Part shown: one piece after another, positions 49,401-60,589 of the stretch
How positions within the stretch are numbered: the stretch's first letter is position 1
How the letters are laid out: every line of letters begins with the position of its first letter
Origin: Echinometra lucunter
Taxonomy: Eukaryota; Echinodermata; Echinoidea; Camarodonta; Echinometridae
Direction of reading: 5' to 3'
DNA: 64,000 nt
Assembly (NCBI GenBank): GCA_029962745.1
Contig: CM057158.1
Span: 12,556,776 to 12,620,775 of the forward strand
The notes under the pieces: model-generated
Told to the model about the DNA's origin: nothing
Seen by the model: the letters and a program-made list of their open reading frames with translations, nothing else
Database searches by the model: none
Translations under genes and position numbers: made by a program

Positions 49401-52400
49401 CTCATATAGAGGATAAACGAGAATTTTAGAAGAAAAACGGGCAAGTCCAACCAAGCAAATACTGGTAACCCCAACCTTTCTTTACCCGTCACGGCTAAAG
49501 CTTTAAATGCTATTAGAAATACGGTCCTATCTTGTTTATACGGCCCCCACTTAAATGTGTTTTTTTTTTTCAACCAAACACAATCTAGCAGTGAACAAAA
49601 TGTATGTATGCTGTTCTTTGACTTGGTTCAACATGAAAATACCATACAAAACTCACTCCAAACCACTGGTTATTGCACCATATACACAAGAACTGTCATT
49701 AGCGCACACGTCCATTACATTGCACAAAACATAGCATTACATAACTGTAAATATCAAGCTCTCACATGCATAGACCCCGCTGAAATCCTCTATTTAAGCA
49801 GGCAGAGCTCTCATGTCCGGCCAAGTCACTTATTCAGATCAGAATGTGGTCCTGACAAGGCCGGATAAACAAGGTCCAACTACCGAATAAGTTGATTAGA
49901 ATTTTTCCATCACTTTCAAGATGGATCAAGATCATTCATTGAACTTGTGACTTGACCACCACTGTGTATAATGTTTTACAATTAAATCAGACCCTTTTTC
50001 TTGTTTGTATACTGATAATGCAGTTTGGTTGTGTCTTGCTGACTCTATTAATCTACTAGTACTCTCCCATTGTCAACAATCTTATAATCTTTTGCTCTTA
50101 CATAGTTATTACATGTATTTGTTCCTTTTTTGAGTTATTCATATCCGATAATATTGTTTTTGTCTTGTTACTTTGATGACATTTCCTTTTTCTTATTGTA
50201 GACCTTGAACTGGGACCTGACCCCTATCACTGTCAACACCTGGCTGAATGCTTTCATGCAGATCTGTAATGCTGAAGAGATTGCCAATAGGAAGACCAAC
50301 TTTCACTACCCATCATACTCATCCACCGAGTTTGTTCAAGTAGCACAGGTAGGCAAAATTACGCTTTGGTCATGATACTTATTACAATATCTTTCATCAT
50401 CAGTAGAGATCTGTCAGTTTAATGACAGGTTCAGTAACCCAATCAGTTTCTATGACAAATGTCTCTCCAAGTGCTTCGCTCTCGAGTCATCCGTTTCAGC
50501 TCTTCATATCCGGCTGCTCCACATTCTGCTGTCAAATCATCTAGGAAGCCTTTACGAGGTCTTCCCTTTGCCTCCTTTCCATGCAGGCGACCTTCTATAA
50601 CTCTGACCATCAAACTGTCATCATGTCAAATTTTTTGTTCTTGCCATTTCTTGTCTTTGTAATATACTAATGGATTGGTCACACATACAGAAATATATAC
50701 TCACTTAACCCATTCGTGACAGGAATTATTTGAAGCCTAATTTGATCAGCTTTTATTCTTCAAATTGGCAACACCAACATTTTTATTTTATTGCTACATT
50801 TTTCTTATGAAACATCATGTATCTGAAATAAAAATAAATTGACAAAAAGTATGATAAGAGGTCAAAAAGTTGCCAATTTGCAGGAGAAAAGAGTGATTTT
50901 AAACTCTCTATCACATTGCCAATTTAAGAATTTTAATGCTTATTTTCCTTTAAAAAATTTTCAGCATCAAACAACAAATATTGAGGCAGCCAAAATGGGA
51001 ACAGTTTGTGTAGAATTTTTTGCTCTTTGTGCTCATGTATTTGGTATGATTTTCAGGGCTTTGCATCAAAAGTTATTAGGCCAAACCACAAAATGTGGAC
51101 CTCTGTCATGAATAGGATGATATGACAATTTGCAAGGCCTTAATTTGTAAAATATTTTAGCATTAGAATGTAAGTTGTGATTAAGTAAGGTTGAAGAATG
51201 CAAGTTATAATGGTGGGTTCAAGGTTGAAGTAAGAAATGCAATTGATAAAAATTGTAAATAGAGCTATTGCCGATGATTGTGACATTCCTATGTGGATGT
51301 AATTTTCTGTGCAGGAGTAAGCCAGTTGCCTTCTGTAGTTTGAGTCTTTTAAATTCTTCCCATTCCACCAGGGGGAAGTTGCAAGTCATTGAAAGTATTG
51401 TAATTTAATGCAAAACTGTTTCAATCAAGACTTGTATCTTTTTGTGTCAATATATTTCCTCATGCATGGTTTTTACTTTTCAAACTTCTCCTCTTTTCCT
51501 TCAGCTCCTTGATGTGTGTACCTTAGACATCGGATCAATGGACTTTGATTACAGTATCCTGGCAGCGTCTGCTCTCTATCATGTAACCAATGAGGAAGTT
51601 GCCTTGCATGTAACAGGTCAGTTTTAAAACTCAGATATTGTTGTACTGGCATATGTACGTGACCCGAGAAAAAAAATAATTTTGCCTCTTACTCGTGGAC
51701 CTTTGAAAACCAGCTCCTATTGAAAGGGGATTCCTTCTCATTTGAGGAGGTATGAAAATAAATGGATGAATACAAATAAACAAATGAATAAGTAAATAAT
51801 TGAATAAAGAAATAGGTAAATAAATAAATAAATAAGATTTAAAATTATATATCAACCAAGGTAGACAATTGTTATACAAATTGCATGAGTTAATTTAGCT
51901 TGATGCTAAAAAGTGCCTGCTGCACATGAAGCCCCTAACTTTTCACTCTGGACCTTTGTCTGGTTTTTTCTGTTTTTTACTTTCCCATATATTTCCAAGA
52001 GTTACATTACATGACCTAAGAAATACTTTCAAAGATGTCATTTTCCTTAATATTAGGTCTGATTTGAGTCCTACCAGTGTTTGATGCTATTGAATTTTCA
52101 GTGCATATAATGAATGTTTTAGTAATGTCAGTAATACGTGGGACTCCATACCTTAAACTTATGCATACATTGATAATAGATGGAAAGCAGTACATTCTTG
52201 ATATCATTGACCATTGTCATCGATACTTGATTTTTTTGCTTCTTGTAGGAATGAAATGGGATGACATAGCTGCTTGTGTCCATTGGATGTCAACATTTGC
52301 CACGACGATCCGTGAAGTGGGTGTGGCTCAGCTCAAGAACTTCAAGAATGTCTATGCGGGTGACGCCCACAACATTCAGACTCACTGCTCAGGTTTAGAA

Positions 52401-52946
52401 TTATTGGTGAGTTGATATTTTTCTCTTCTCAATGTATGCTTTTATTTTTGTATGTAAGATTTTTTGTTTTCCTTGTGATGCTGTCACACTTTTCAAACAT
52501 TTCACTAGATGTTTACAGTATTAGGGCTGGGGGGGGGGGGGGGGGAGGTCAATGGCATTAATTCAATGAGTGCTCTCTATTCATGTGTTATACAATGATG
52601 ATGGGGGGGTCATCAGTATGAATTTAATGTGTTTAAAGGTTTAGAGTAACACTCATGTCCATCTTGCATCAGCAGGTTTGGTCATTTTTCATCTCACTGA
52701 ATCAAAGAAATCAGAGAAAATTCTGTGTCTCTGCTGGGGTACTGAAATTTTGTACTCTGCCCTTGCCTGGCTGTGTATTTAAATCTATTATCTTACCGAC
52801 ATTGTCCACATCGTGTTATCTTGCAGGATAAATCCCATGAGAAACAAAGGCAGCTGAGAGAGTCATCTTGCTACAGCCCTGAACAGGTGCCTGGTGTCCT
52901 AACCCCTCCTCAGAGTGATAAGAAGACCAAGAAGGGAGTTCTATGA
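43405..52946 (+). CDS. CCNE-like: Cyclin E, whole gene span (copy 2 exons 1-6 plus exons 7-11)
   Basis: Regulatory subunit of CDK2 at the G1/S transition. Eleven coding exons give about 424 residues, the usual cyclin E length. Visible: RKRK near residue 34 (likely NLS), [20 protein letters not shown] (start of the cyclin box and the MRAIL substrate-docking patch), [38 protein letters not shown], and near the C-terminus TPPQS, the Fbw7-type phosphodegron. The human VDCLE (VxCxE) motif reads IGSMD here. Exon 5 is out of frame as assembled and exon 2 has indels, so the N-terminal quarter is approximate; exons 6-11 are clean. Divergent from the TRAF7-like gene. Confidence 0.88.
44525..44631 (+). 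CDS. CCNE-like: Cyclin E exon 2
   Basis: 107 nt against 109 in copy 1, with several single-base differences. Shares [13 protein letters not shown] and [11 protein letters not shown]. The length mismatch puts the following exon out of phase in this copy, so the assembly is wrong in at least one copy. Confidence 0.65.
44936..44992 (+). CDS. CCNE-like: Cyclin E exon 3
   Basis: 57 nt, [19 protein letters not shown], same as copy 1. Confidence 0.75.
46318..46420 (+). CDS. CCNE-like: Cyclin E exon 4
   Basis: 103 nt, phase 1 at the end. Reads [19 protein letters not shown], then [15 protein letters not shown]. Confidence 0.72.
46763..46973 (+). CDS. CCNE-like: Cyclin E exon 5, frameshifted as assembled
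   Basis: 211 nt where 212 are needed. Relative to copy 1 it lacks a C in TTTCCCAG, has C4-A-C6 rather than C3-A-C7 at 46819-46829, and has an extra A at CTAACCTG. Last part reads in frame to [11 protein letters not shown]. Confidence 0.75.
48421..48567 (+). CDS. CCNE-like: Cyclin E exon 6: cyclin box
   Basis: 147 nt, phase 0. [20 protein letters not shown], then [18 protein letters not shown]. The most conserved part of cyclin E; it contacts CDK2. Confidence 0.92.
49116..49211 (+). CDS. CCNE-like: Cyclin E exon 7
   Basis: 96 nt, phase 0: [20 protein letters not shown], then [12 protein letters not shown]. Very close to human cyclin E1 [18 protein letters not shown]. Confidence 0.92.
50202..50348 (+). 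CDS. CCNE-like: Cyclin E exon 8
   Basis: 147 nt, phase 0: [20 protein letters not shown], then a variable stretch and STEFVQVAQ. End of the first cyclin fold and start of the second. Confidence 0.9.
50444..50606 (-). mobile_element. 3' tail of a non-LTR retrotransposon reverse-transcriptase ORF (fragment)
   Basis: On the minus strand an open frame reads [20 protein letters not shown], then [18 protein letters not shown] and WRDICH to a stop. GRPRK-x-x-x-DD-L and a closing DR/ER..WR are typical of the C-terminal end of LINE reverse transcriptases. It is a truncated fragment in cyclin E intron 8. Confidence 0.6.
50709..51116. mobile_element. piggyBac-type MITE, second copy, inverted
   Basis: Reverse-complement relative of 8181-8589, recognisable along its length. 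Left end TTAACCCATTCGTGACAG is intact; the right end is decayed (CTGTCATGAATAGG). In cyclin E intron 8, next to the LINE fragment. Confidence 0.8.
51505..51616 (+). CDS. CCNE-like: Cyclin E exon 9
   Basis: 112 nt, ends in phase 1: [20 protein letters not shown], then [17 protein letters not shown]. The ILAASALYH stretch matches vertebrate cyclin E. Confidence 0.9.
52249..52406 (+). CDS. CCNE-like: Cyclin E exon 10
   Basis: 158 nt, phase 1 to 0: [20 protein letters not shown], then IREVG and [23 protein letters not shown] is a cyclin E signature. Confidence 0.92.
52827..52946 (+). CDS. CCNE-like: Cyclin E exon 11: phosphodegron and stop
   Basis: 120 nt ending TGA. Tail includes [23 protein letters not shown] corresponds to the human Thr380 degron (LLTPPQSGKK) read by SCF-Fbw7 after phosphorylation. 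Confidence 0.9.
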   Translation, partial: DKSHEKQRQLRESSCYSPEQVPGVLTPPQSDKKTKKGVL

Positions 52947-53142
52947 TAGAGACGGGATATGCCATCAGTCTTGGCCAGCCAAATAATCATTGTATTAGTA
53001 GTAGGTAGTTTCTTTTTAATGAAGGGGATTCCCTTGCTCTTGTTTTTTTCTCTTATCTAAGATTTGAAAGGGCTTTTCCTCTTTCTAGTAGGTGTGTTGT
53101 ATTGAATAGCTATAATCAGGGAAAAAATTAATTTTTTTATTT

Positions 53143-53240
53143 CGGGGGCTCCATTTCGAGTTTTATACAATTTTTCGGGGGCTACTTTTTCAACTTTCGG
53201 GGGCTACTTTTCCCATTTCGGGGGCTACTATTTTCGGGGG
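53143..53240. repeat. Tandem TTTCGGGGGCTACTTTT units
   Basis: Four to five imperfect units of CGGGGGCTAC separated by T-rich spacers. Related G/C-rich words (TTTCGGGGGCGA, CGCCCCCGAAA) recur at about 54300-54410, so the two may bound one composite insertion. Confidence 0.7.
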
Positions 53241-53249
53241 GCTAGTTTG

Positions 53250-53760
53250 AAGTTAAACTTCACAGATTTGTTGATTTATCACAAGAACAAGCAAGTTTCA
53301 TGTATATAATGACCTCTATCACCCTTTGGCCTTTGACCTTGAGTCCCCAAAATCTAATCAGGTCATTGTCCTTCCCATATGCATTCATGAGCCAAGTTTG
53401 AAGTTGATCCGTCAACAGGTTACTAAGTTATCGCAAGAACGAACCATTTCTATGTATAAAATGACATTTATGACCTTTGACCTTTGACCTTGAGTCCCCC
53501 AAATTTATTCAGACATTGTCCCTCCCATATACATACATGATGCAATTTTGAAGTTGATCTGTCAAATGGTTATTGAGTTATTGCAACAATAATACATTTC
53601 TATGTACATGACCTCTATGACCTTTGACCTTTGACCTTGAGACCCAAAAATTTGATCGACCATTATCCCTCCCATATGCATACATGAGCCAAGCTTGAAG
53701 TTGATCCATCATATGGTTACTGAGTTATTGCAAGAATGATCCATTTCTATGTACATGTAG
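53250..53760. repeat. ~150-bp tandem repeat with nuclear-receptor DR1-like half-sites
   Basis: About three units, each with CTTTGACCTTGAG, then CCTCCCATATGCATACATGA-like text and TTGAAGTTGATC. Two units carry TGACCTTTGACCTTTGACCT (53471 and 53618), three AGGTCA half-sites spaced by one base; the first unit has a degenerate version at about 53321-53343. Confidence 0.8.
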
Positions 53761-53762
53761 GT

Positions 53763-53803
53763 GTGCTCATAAATATTCATATCTGGTGTGAATATTTATG
53801 AGC
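53763..53803. repeat. Short palindrome GCTCATAAATATTCA
   Basis: GCTCATAAATATTCATATC and its inverse around a short loop. A similar palindrome is at about 53943-53979. Confidence 0.7.
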
Positions 53804-54973
53804 ATCATCTACCTAGCTGATTGTGCAATCACTAATCAATAAAGATGTATATCATTTTTTATCTAAACTATAGCACCACACGTATGTGGAGGTGCTTATA
53901 AACATTCACAATATCTGAAGGTGATAGATATTCATATCTGAAGCTCATAAATATTCATATCTAACTTGAATATTCATGAGTGTCTCCTTACACGTGATTT
54001 GAAAAATACTAACCGTGAAAGATAGATATTAAGTTTTGTATAAAGCTGTAGCACACCCATTGAATAATTGAGCCTAAAAAGCTTTTACCGAGAGCTTGGC
54101 TGTATCATTGCTCCCAAAGCTAAATGCGACTGGCAGTCTAGTCCTAATCGCATTGGCGGGAAAGATTCATGCAACTGACGGGAGAACGCATGATTAAGCG
54201 CATGTGCCATGTGCTTCATCAGAGCTTTCCAACAGTGCTGAAACTTTCCTCCAAAATGCGATTGGTTCAGGAACGGACTTGCTGGATTCCCACCAAGAAC
54301 TTTCGGGGGCGATTTTATAATTTTCCGTCGCCCCCGAAATCATTTTTTCGGCCCGTTTCGGGAGCTCTTTCAGGCGTTTCCGGGGCGAATTCGCCCGCCG
54401 CCCCCGTGAATTTGTTAGAATTGGGGATGAAATTTGTGATATTATAATGTGAAAAATTACATTAGGAAAAACCCAACACATTAGTACTACATTGGAGGGG
54501 TTGACAGGTGCATATATTTTCACCTTTATTATGTTGAAACTATGATCTTTATTTTCTAAATTATTCCATTGTGTTGCTGTTGTAGTTTAATCAAGTATGT
54601 TTCTTTGCCTGTTTTCAATGTGAAATTTTGTAAATTGAGATCATCTACTGTAAATATTAGTACCAAACTTTGTTAAAACATATTTTCTTTCTGCCAAACA
54701 TTTATAGATATAAACTTATCTTTGCCCTGTAGTTCAGAAAATAAGAGATAGCATGGGAAATTGTTTAATGATTCAAAATGAGAGAATTTTCTCATGATGC
54801 GAAGCAGCATCTGATGTGGATGGAGACCAGCTAAGAATGTGTTTTCACTGAAATATTAATAGTATCAGCTATTTATTTTAACAGTATTTTTTGGATGATT
54901 AGTAAATATAGTTATTCTTTCTAGTCTAGACTGATTCATATGATGTGCCTGTCATTAGGAAAAGGGTTAATCA

Positions 54974-55112
54974 GGGGAGTGTTTCATGAAGAGTTTTGTC
55001 GATGATTTTTACTGACTAATTTGCTCTCAGCCAATCAGATGCGAGAATTTTCTGTAGCTTATGACAGTTGTCAGTGAAAATCACTGACAAAACTCTTCAT
55101 GAAACACTCCCC
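54974..55112. mobile_element. Foldback MITE, 139 bp, CAGCCAATCAGAT family
   Basis: Perfect 27-bp inverted ends beginning GGGGAGTGTTTCATGAAGAG. The core CAGCCAATCAGAT is shared with the element at 19158-19303. Downstream of the cyclin E stop, possibly in its 3' UTR. Confidence 0.8.
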
Positions 55113-56410
55113 ATATGACTTTTCTTGTTTTGTGAACTTAGATTACAACTGTTTACGATGTTATATGAGAATTTATATTTTGTAATAGATTCAGTAACAT
55201 TTTCTCAATTATTATGACCCATTCCTGGCACATTTATATGAATAAGAATAAATTTAGTATTTTTGATTTTAGTTAAAGAGGAAAAGCCCTTTTGAATTTA
55301 TAGTTGTGATAATGCCATATCGTTTTGGAATTTGGGTACCGTATTTCTTTTACCTGTGTGCATCCTAAATTGTACCTTTTTTTGTATTTATCATTCTCTC
55401 TGGATTTTGTTGTGGCGACTGTCTAGCTGTCAAAGCAATGATACAATACATTCTGTACAGATAATATATTTTATAGTTATGAGTAACCATATATTTTTGT
55501 TTGAATTGCCTGTATGATGTATTCATGCAAATGTACTCAGATAGGAATGTATTTTCAATGCAATTATTGTGACTTTGATATTTGTAAATTGTTCGGTGTT
55601 TATTTTTGCAATTTGTATTACTTTTCTGAGTTTGAATATGATAATGGTGCTTTGTTTATGAGAGATACAGTATCATTACAAAATTACCCAGAAGTTTGAA
55701 ATACCGGGTAGCGGACTTTAAAGAAAATTTTTCATTCATGTACGATGGAATATCACCCTTTACCTTCAGCTATCCAACAAGAAAGGTGGCAAAAAATATT
55801 CTGCCATATTTTTGTGGTTCAAAGAATTACCACATATTTGGTAAGAGTGAGTGATTGCCATCAGTTTGTTTCATTATACTCCGTAAGAGAGCTGAAGTTA
55901 TTCAATAGTCTTCTTTTATGAATACACATACAGTCGTGTGCTTCTATATCATGGGAAATTACTGCTGAGCTGCATCATAATAGTTGAATTACTCACATTA
56001 CTAATCAAGCAGGGTGGCACTTCATGCTTGCTTGCTGGAGTAATAATGTAACCGGATAACCGCATTGTTTGTTAAGATGTACCCACATTAGTTTATATGG
56101 TAGAAATCACCTGTACACTTCACTCGATGGTAGTAGATTTAAGACGAGTACTGAATGGAGGTAAATATAGCCATTCCTTTTGATTAATTGCAAATGTGTG
56201 ATACATTTCAGTGAATATAACTCGCAGGATAGCCATTATATTGTATGGTACTATGGTTATTTCAGTATTTGTGATTTCTTTTCAATCATTTCAGTTTTAA
56301 AATACATAGCTGTCGGAACTTTAAGAAATCGTTTTAATACCTGACCATGTGAATTTCTGTTTTACAAACATGCCCTTGTATACTTCATTTCGTAACTGAA
56401 TATGCTTATA

Positions 56411-56586
56411 CAGTCAACTCTGCCTAAGTCAAATTTCTTGGGACTGAAGAAAATGCTTCGACTTAGAGAAAATTCAACGTATGAGGGGTCAAAAACAATA
56501 GAAAATAAAGGAATGGGACCCAGTACAGGCCTTCGACTTAGGCGATTATTCGACTTATGCGACTTCGACTTATGCAGAGTTGACTG
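56411..56586. mobile_element. Tc1/mariner-type MITE flanked by TA
   Basis: Ends CAGTCAACTCTGC and GCAGAGTTGACTG, each bordered by TA, the target site of Tc1/mariner and pogo elements. Internal GACTTAGGCG / CGACTTATGC words repeat. 176 bp, non-coding. Confidence 0.75.
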
Positions 56587-58290
56587 TATGTACATTACTC
56601 TCATTCAAGAAAGAGCCTTGAGCCGTGTTGTATAAAAATTTAATGTTATGGCAGGTCCTTATGGATAAGCAGTATATGTGTTTTGATTTAAATCTTCCTT
56701 CTGATCCACTTATTTTTTTCATGTACATATGTTCTGCTAGGCTCGACACCAGTGGATGCACCTAACAATGATCGGATATTGAATGATATTGTACATGTAT
56801 TCATTCAGTTATGTCATTGGATATTTTGGTGACAGTCTGTTTAAATCTGTGTGATAAGAACCTTGTATTTGCCTGTGCTGACAATGGCGGCCTGATCTCG
56901 TACCCTCTCCACCATCTGATTACATGGCCAAAATAAATTTGTTTGTAGCTCTATTTTTATGAAGTATTTTGAGTGGTACCCAGTTGTTGTAGAGACAATA
57001 TCAGTAGGTTCACAAACTGGTCCACCACTAAGAGAAACCAGAACGTAGTGTAAACGTAAGCTACAGAGAGAAGCTGTGTCCCTTATTCTGCAAAATTTTA
57101 AACTTGTCCCTATGTCTCCAGTTTAATTTCAGCAAAAGTGTGATAGAGGTCTAAGTTTTCTTATTGATGAGCATGACCTTAGACCAAGCATTGGGTTTAA
57201 CTGAATAAATGTATAATACTAGCCCATGAGTTTTTAATGAGATCATTACAGGCAGCTTTGGCTAACTATTTTGTATCAGAATTGTTAATGTTGATTTATA
57301 TGATTTATCATTATTTGTTTGTCATTTTATTGTTGATGATGAGCTATGTTAGCATTCCTGATTATGTTTTTCTTGTGATAATGAAAACTCAGGGTGCATT
57401 TTGATCATATTCATGCAGCTACATGTTACGTGTATGTTTTGCACAGTCTGTGAAAGTCATTCCATATTCCATGAAACTTGGCTTTCATTTTATACTTGGC
57501 AGAGACCATTCCTTAATTTATGTCAGAAAAGAATGTTGTAATAATGCAAGAGCCACTTATAATATGTTGAAAGTTTGTTTTTCACAAATACCACCTTTGT
57601 GTGATGTCTGCATCTACCCATTCAACTTCATCTGGTGGTAATCTACATGTAGTTACTAATTTTCCAATTGATAATCTTCCCTTTTTTCACATGGTCAACA
57701 AAAAGCCTCTTATTAGTTAGAAACTACAAAGATCTTTGCAATGTTTGTTTTGTTTTGATTTGATTTTTTCCTTTCAAAATAGCAGTCTTGTTTCTTTTTT
57801 CTTTTTCATTTTGTGTGTTGTTTTTGTTAATTTTGTAAATGTTGCACTTCTTGTATTTGTAAGTTTCAGCAGTTATTTATTGTTTCTGTCATCTACCAAA
57901 TCTTGATTGTTCAATAGCATTTCTCCAGATTATGGTTTGTGTATGTGTCTATCTCCTTATTTCCTTATATTCTGTAAATGACATAAATTGGGCTTTTCTG
58001 AGTGTTTTTTTAAAAATTACTTAAAACACAATTAAGGTTTTAAATGTTCATATTTTGATCCAATGAAATTTAAATTAATCCTATTCAAATCACTCCCAAT
58101 TAACTTATTTCCAGTATTTATCTCTGTCGTTGAAATTTCTAATGCAATCCATATCGAGATCCATGTAAAGTTCAGGAAATTGATAATTTTCCACCTCTTT
58201 CCATTTTAACATGATCTTTTTGTATTAAATTTGCTCTGATTTGTTCTTGCTCAGTCTTTGAAATTTTTATATTGAATAAAGTGAATGATA

Positions 58291-59849
58291 CAATTTTCAG
58301 CACATGATCTTATGCTTTTATTTATTAGTGTGATCTGGAGTAGGCACTAAAACATGAAATGGTGGGGGGGGGGGGGGTGGCTAAAACCTAGCTAGAGCAC
58401 ACAGTCACATTATGATGGATAATACATGTGTAAAATACTGTAGTTCTTTTTTTTTTTTATATCAACAGTAAACCCCAGAAATTGTACAAAAAATGGGACT
58501 AATAAAGAAAATCAGACATTAGCTATGTCAGTTGAGGCATATGTCTAATAATGTGAGGTACCGTACGTTTATTTTCGAAAGTAGACTGGGTCTAAAATTA
58601 TAGTTTGCTGGGAGCCAGGATGATGTTAACAAATGATACTTTTAATGGACTTCATGTCCTGGTTCTCAATAGACTATACGGATGATACATGATGTACATG
58701 TGTGGGATTTGTGTTTGTGTAGGTGGGGAGCAGGGGTGGTTACTGATTTTTTTTTTTTTTTTTTTTTTTTGTTGTGGTTATTGTATAATTTCCTTTTTAT
58801 TTATTTATTTTTTTTCCATATGGATGATGGGGGGGGGGGGGGGTGGGAGTCAGTCCAATGTGCATGACCAGAAAGGTAGCTTTTGCTGGTTAAGGCCTGC
58901 CACATATTTAGGGTGTCATATAGGCCTAAAATCTGGAAAAGGGGCATGTTTGTTCAGTTTAAGGCACATTTTTGATGGATTTATTATTGTATGAATAAAA
59001 AAGGGTAGACCTGAGTTTGACCAGTAAATGGATAAATCTTTTTTAGGATTGTTTTGGAAAACCTATGGTCATGCATGTATACATTAATATACTCAGACTG
59101 TCTCTCTCCCCCTCCCCCCCCCCCCGGATATGGATGTATCTAGATTCAATTTGATTCTAATATCGACATACATCATTAGTGTCATGTTTGTGTTGTAATG
59201 TATTTTTAATGTATATTTCATATTTCATGTTATGTGTTTTAAGTTTTATGCAATTATTTGTTTTTGTAATTCTGCTTTAAGTTTCTATGCCCTTCTGTTA
59301 CTCTTTTATACTGTTTTTCTGTTTTGTTTTGTTTGTTTATGGGGGCACCTTGCTCGACAAGAGAAAGCTTCTTAAAGGGAAATTCCACCCTAGAAGTTCC
59401 ACTGTTTCACTAAAAGGAGATAAATTTGAACAGCATTTTAAAAAAAGAAATGAGCAAAATCGTTTTTTTTTTAATATTTTGTAAATTCTTATGGTGAAAT
59501 ATTTGCAAAAAATGGATGAATTGAATTGAATTGATTACCACATTATTGTTTGAGCTCAACATACAAAGGGATTAAAGCAATTACCTAAATAACTGCACAG
59601 AGAGAGAGAGAGAAAACAAAACACAAACATTCCGGCATATATCCTAAAATGAATAAGTCTAACATGTGGCAGATGACATTTGAAATGTACTGAAATCAAA
59701 ATTGGTTATGAACTCCTCATAGAACATAAATTTAGGAACAGCTATAGGGAAAAGGAAATCTTAAAAATGGAACGATTGCAAATCAAATGTTATTTGATTT
59801 GATGCGTTAAATTTCTCTCAAAATCATACCCCACTTCTCCCCCTTCAAA
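58291..59849. other. Intergenic spacer
   Basis: No gene recognised. Several T-, G- and C-runs. At 59371-59465 there is a single end of the same repeat family as the palindrome at 62072-62627 (TTAAAGGGAAATTCCACCCT, then AAAAGGAGATAAATTTGAAC). Confidence 0.5.
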
Positions 59850-59874
59850 TACGTTACACCAATGGGAGGAATAT

Positions 59875-60110
59875 ATCCAAGGGGCGGGGTCTAATGCACC
59901 TGTACCGTGTGTGTGGAGCGGAGCGCGGACTCAGAGCCGCATCATGTGAATATGGACATGGGTTTCCCCTCGCCCTGGCATGCAGTCATTGATGGAATAA
60001 CTTGTACTGCAGAGCGGATACCGGTGTAACATAAGCAAGTAATTGTCAGTGTAATTTCTCATTCTTAGCTTTTAGTTAGCTTTAGCAAAATGGCGAGTTG
60101 TGCAAAGCAT
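59875..60110 (+). promoter_or_regulatory. Candidate promoter / 5' exon of the downstream gene
   Basis: A GC-richer island in AT-rich DNA with a GC box GGGGCGGGG at about 59881 and GGAGCGGAGCGCGGACTC. An ATG in good context (CAAAATGG) at 60090 opens a 53-codon frame ending near 60251 that resembles nothing I know. Assignment to the BtpA-like gene is inference. Confidence 0.35.
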
Positions 60111-60589
60111 GTAGAGATGTGTGGATCGTTTGAACGTGGTTATTCATTCAGACTCTTACTAATTATTGCCAAAGTTTTGAACAGTGTCATGATCCACGGG
60201 CGATGGCCTTCCGCTCCGTCCCCGTTGACTCGATATGTTCGGTTATCGTAGGCAGGAAGCTAGCAGGTGCTCACTGCCTGGGGGGATATGTCTCATTGAG
60301 ACCTGTCATCATCCGCGTAAATCACTTTTTGAAAAGCACACTAAACGGGGATTAAAGTAGGACGGAAATAATGTGTTACATCTTCGATTTTTATACCCTT
60401 AACAGGGATTTTATGCAAGGATTGCATCATCATTTCCTAATTACTAACATTTTTCCGGATTTTCCTGATTTTGATACCCTTTTTTTCTGATTTTACCTAT
60501 TTTTGATACCAAACTGGACCCCCGGGTTCCCCGCCCGGTGCTGAAAAACGACCCTTTTTCTACGTTTTTGTTTACGCGGATGATGCCCA

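Larger units (their letters stand above)
52947..58290 (+). other. 3' UTR and downstream DNA of cyclin E
   Basis: No coding exon seen. AATAAA occurs at several places (for example about 53839, 56934 and 58276); I cannot tell which one is used. AT-rich, with inserted repeats listed separately. A long cyclin E 3' UTR is possible. Confidence 0.4.
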
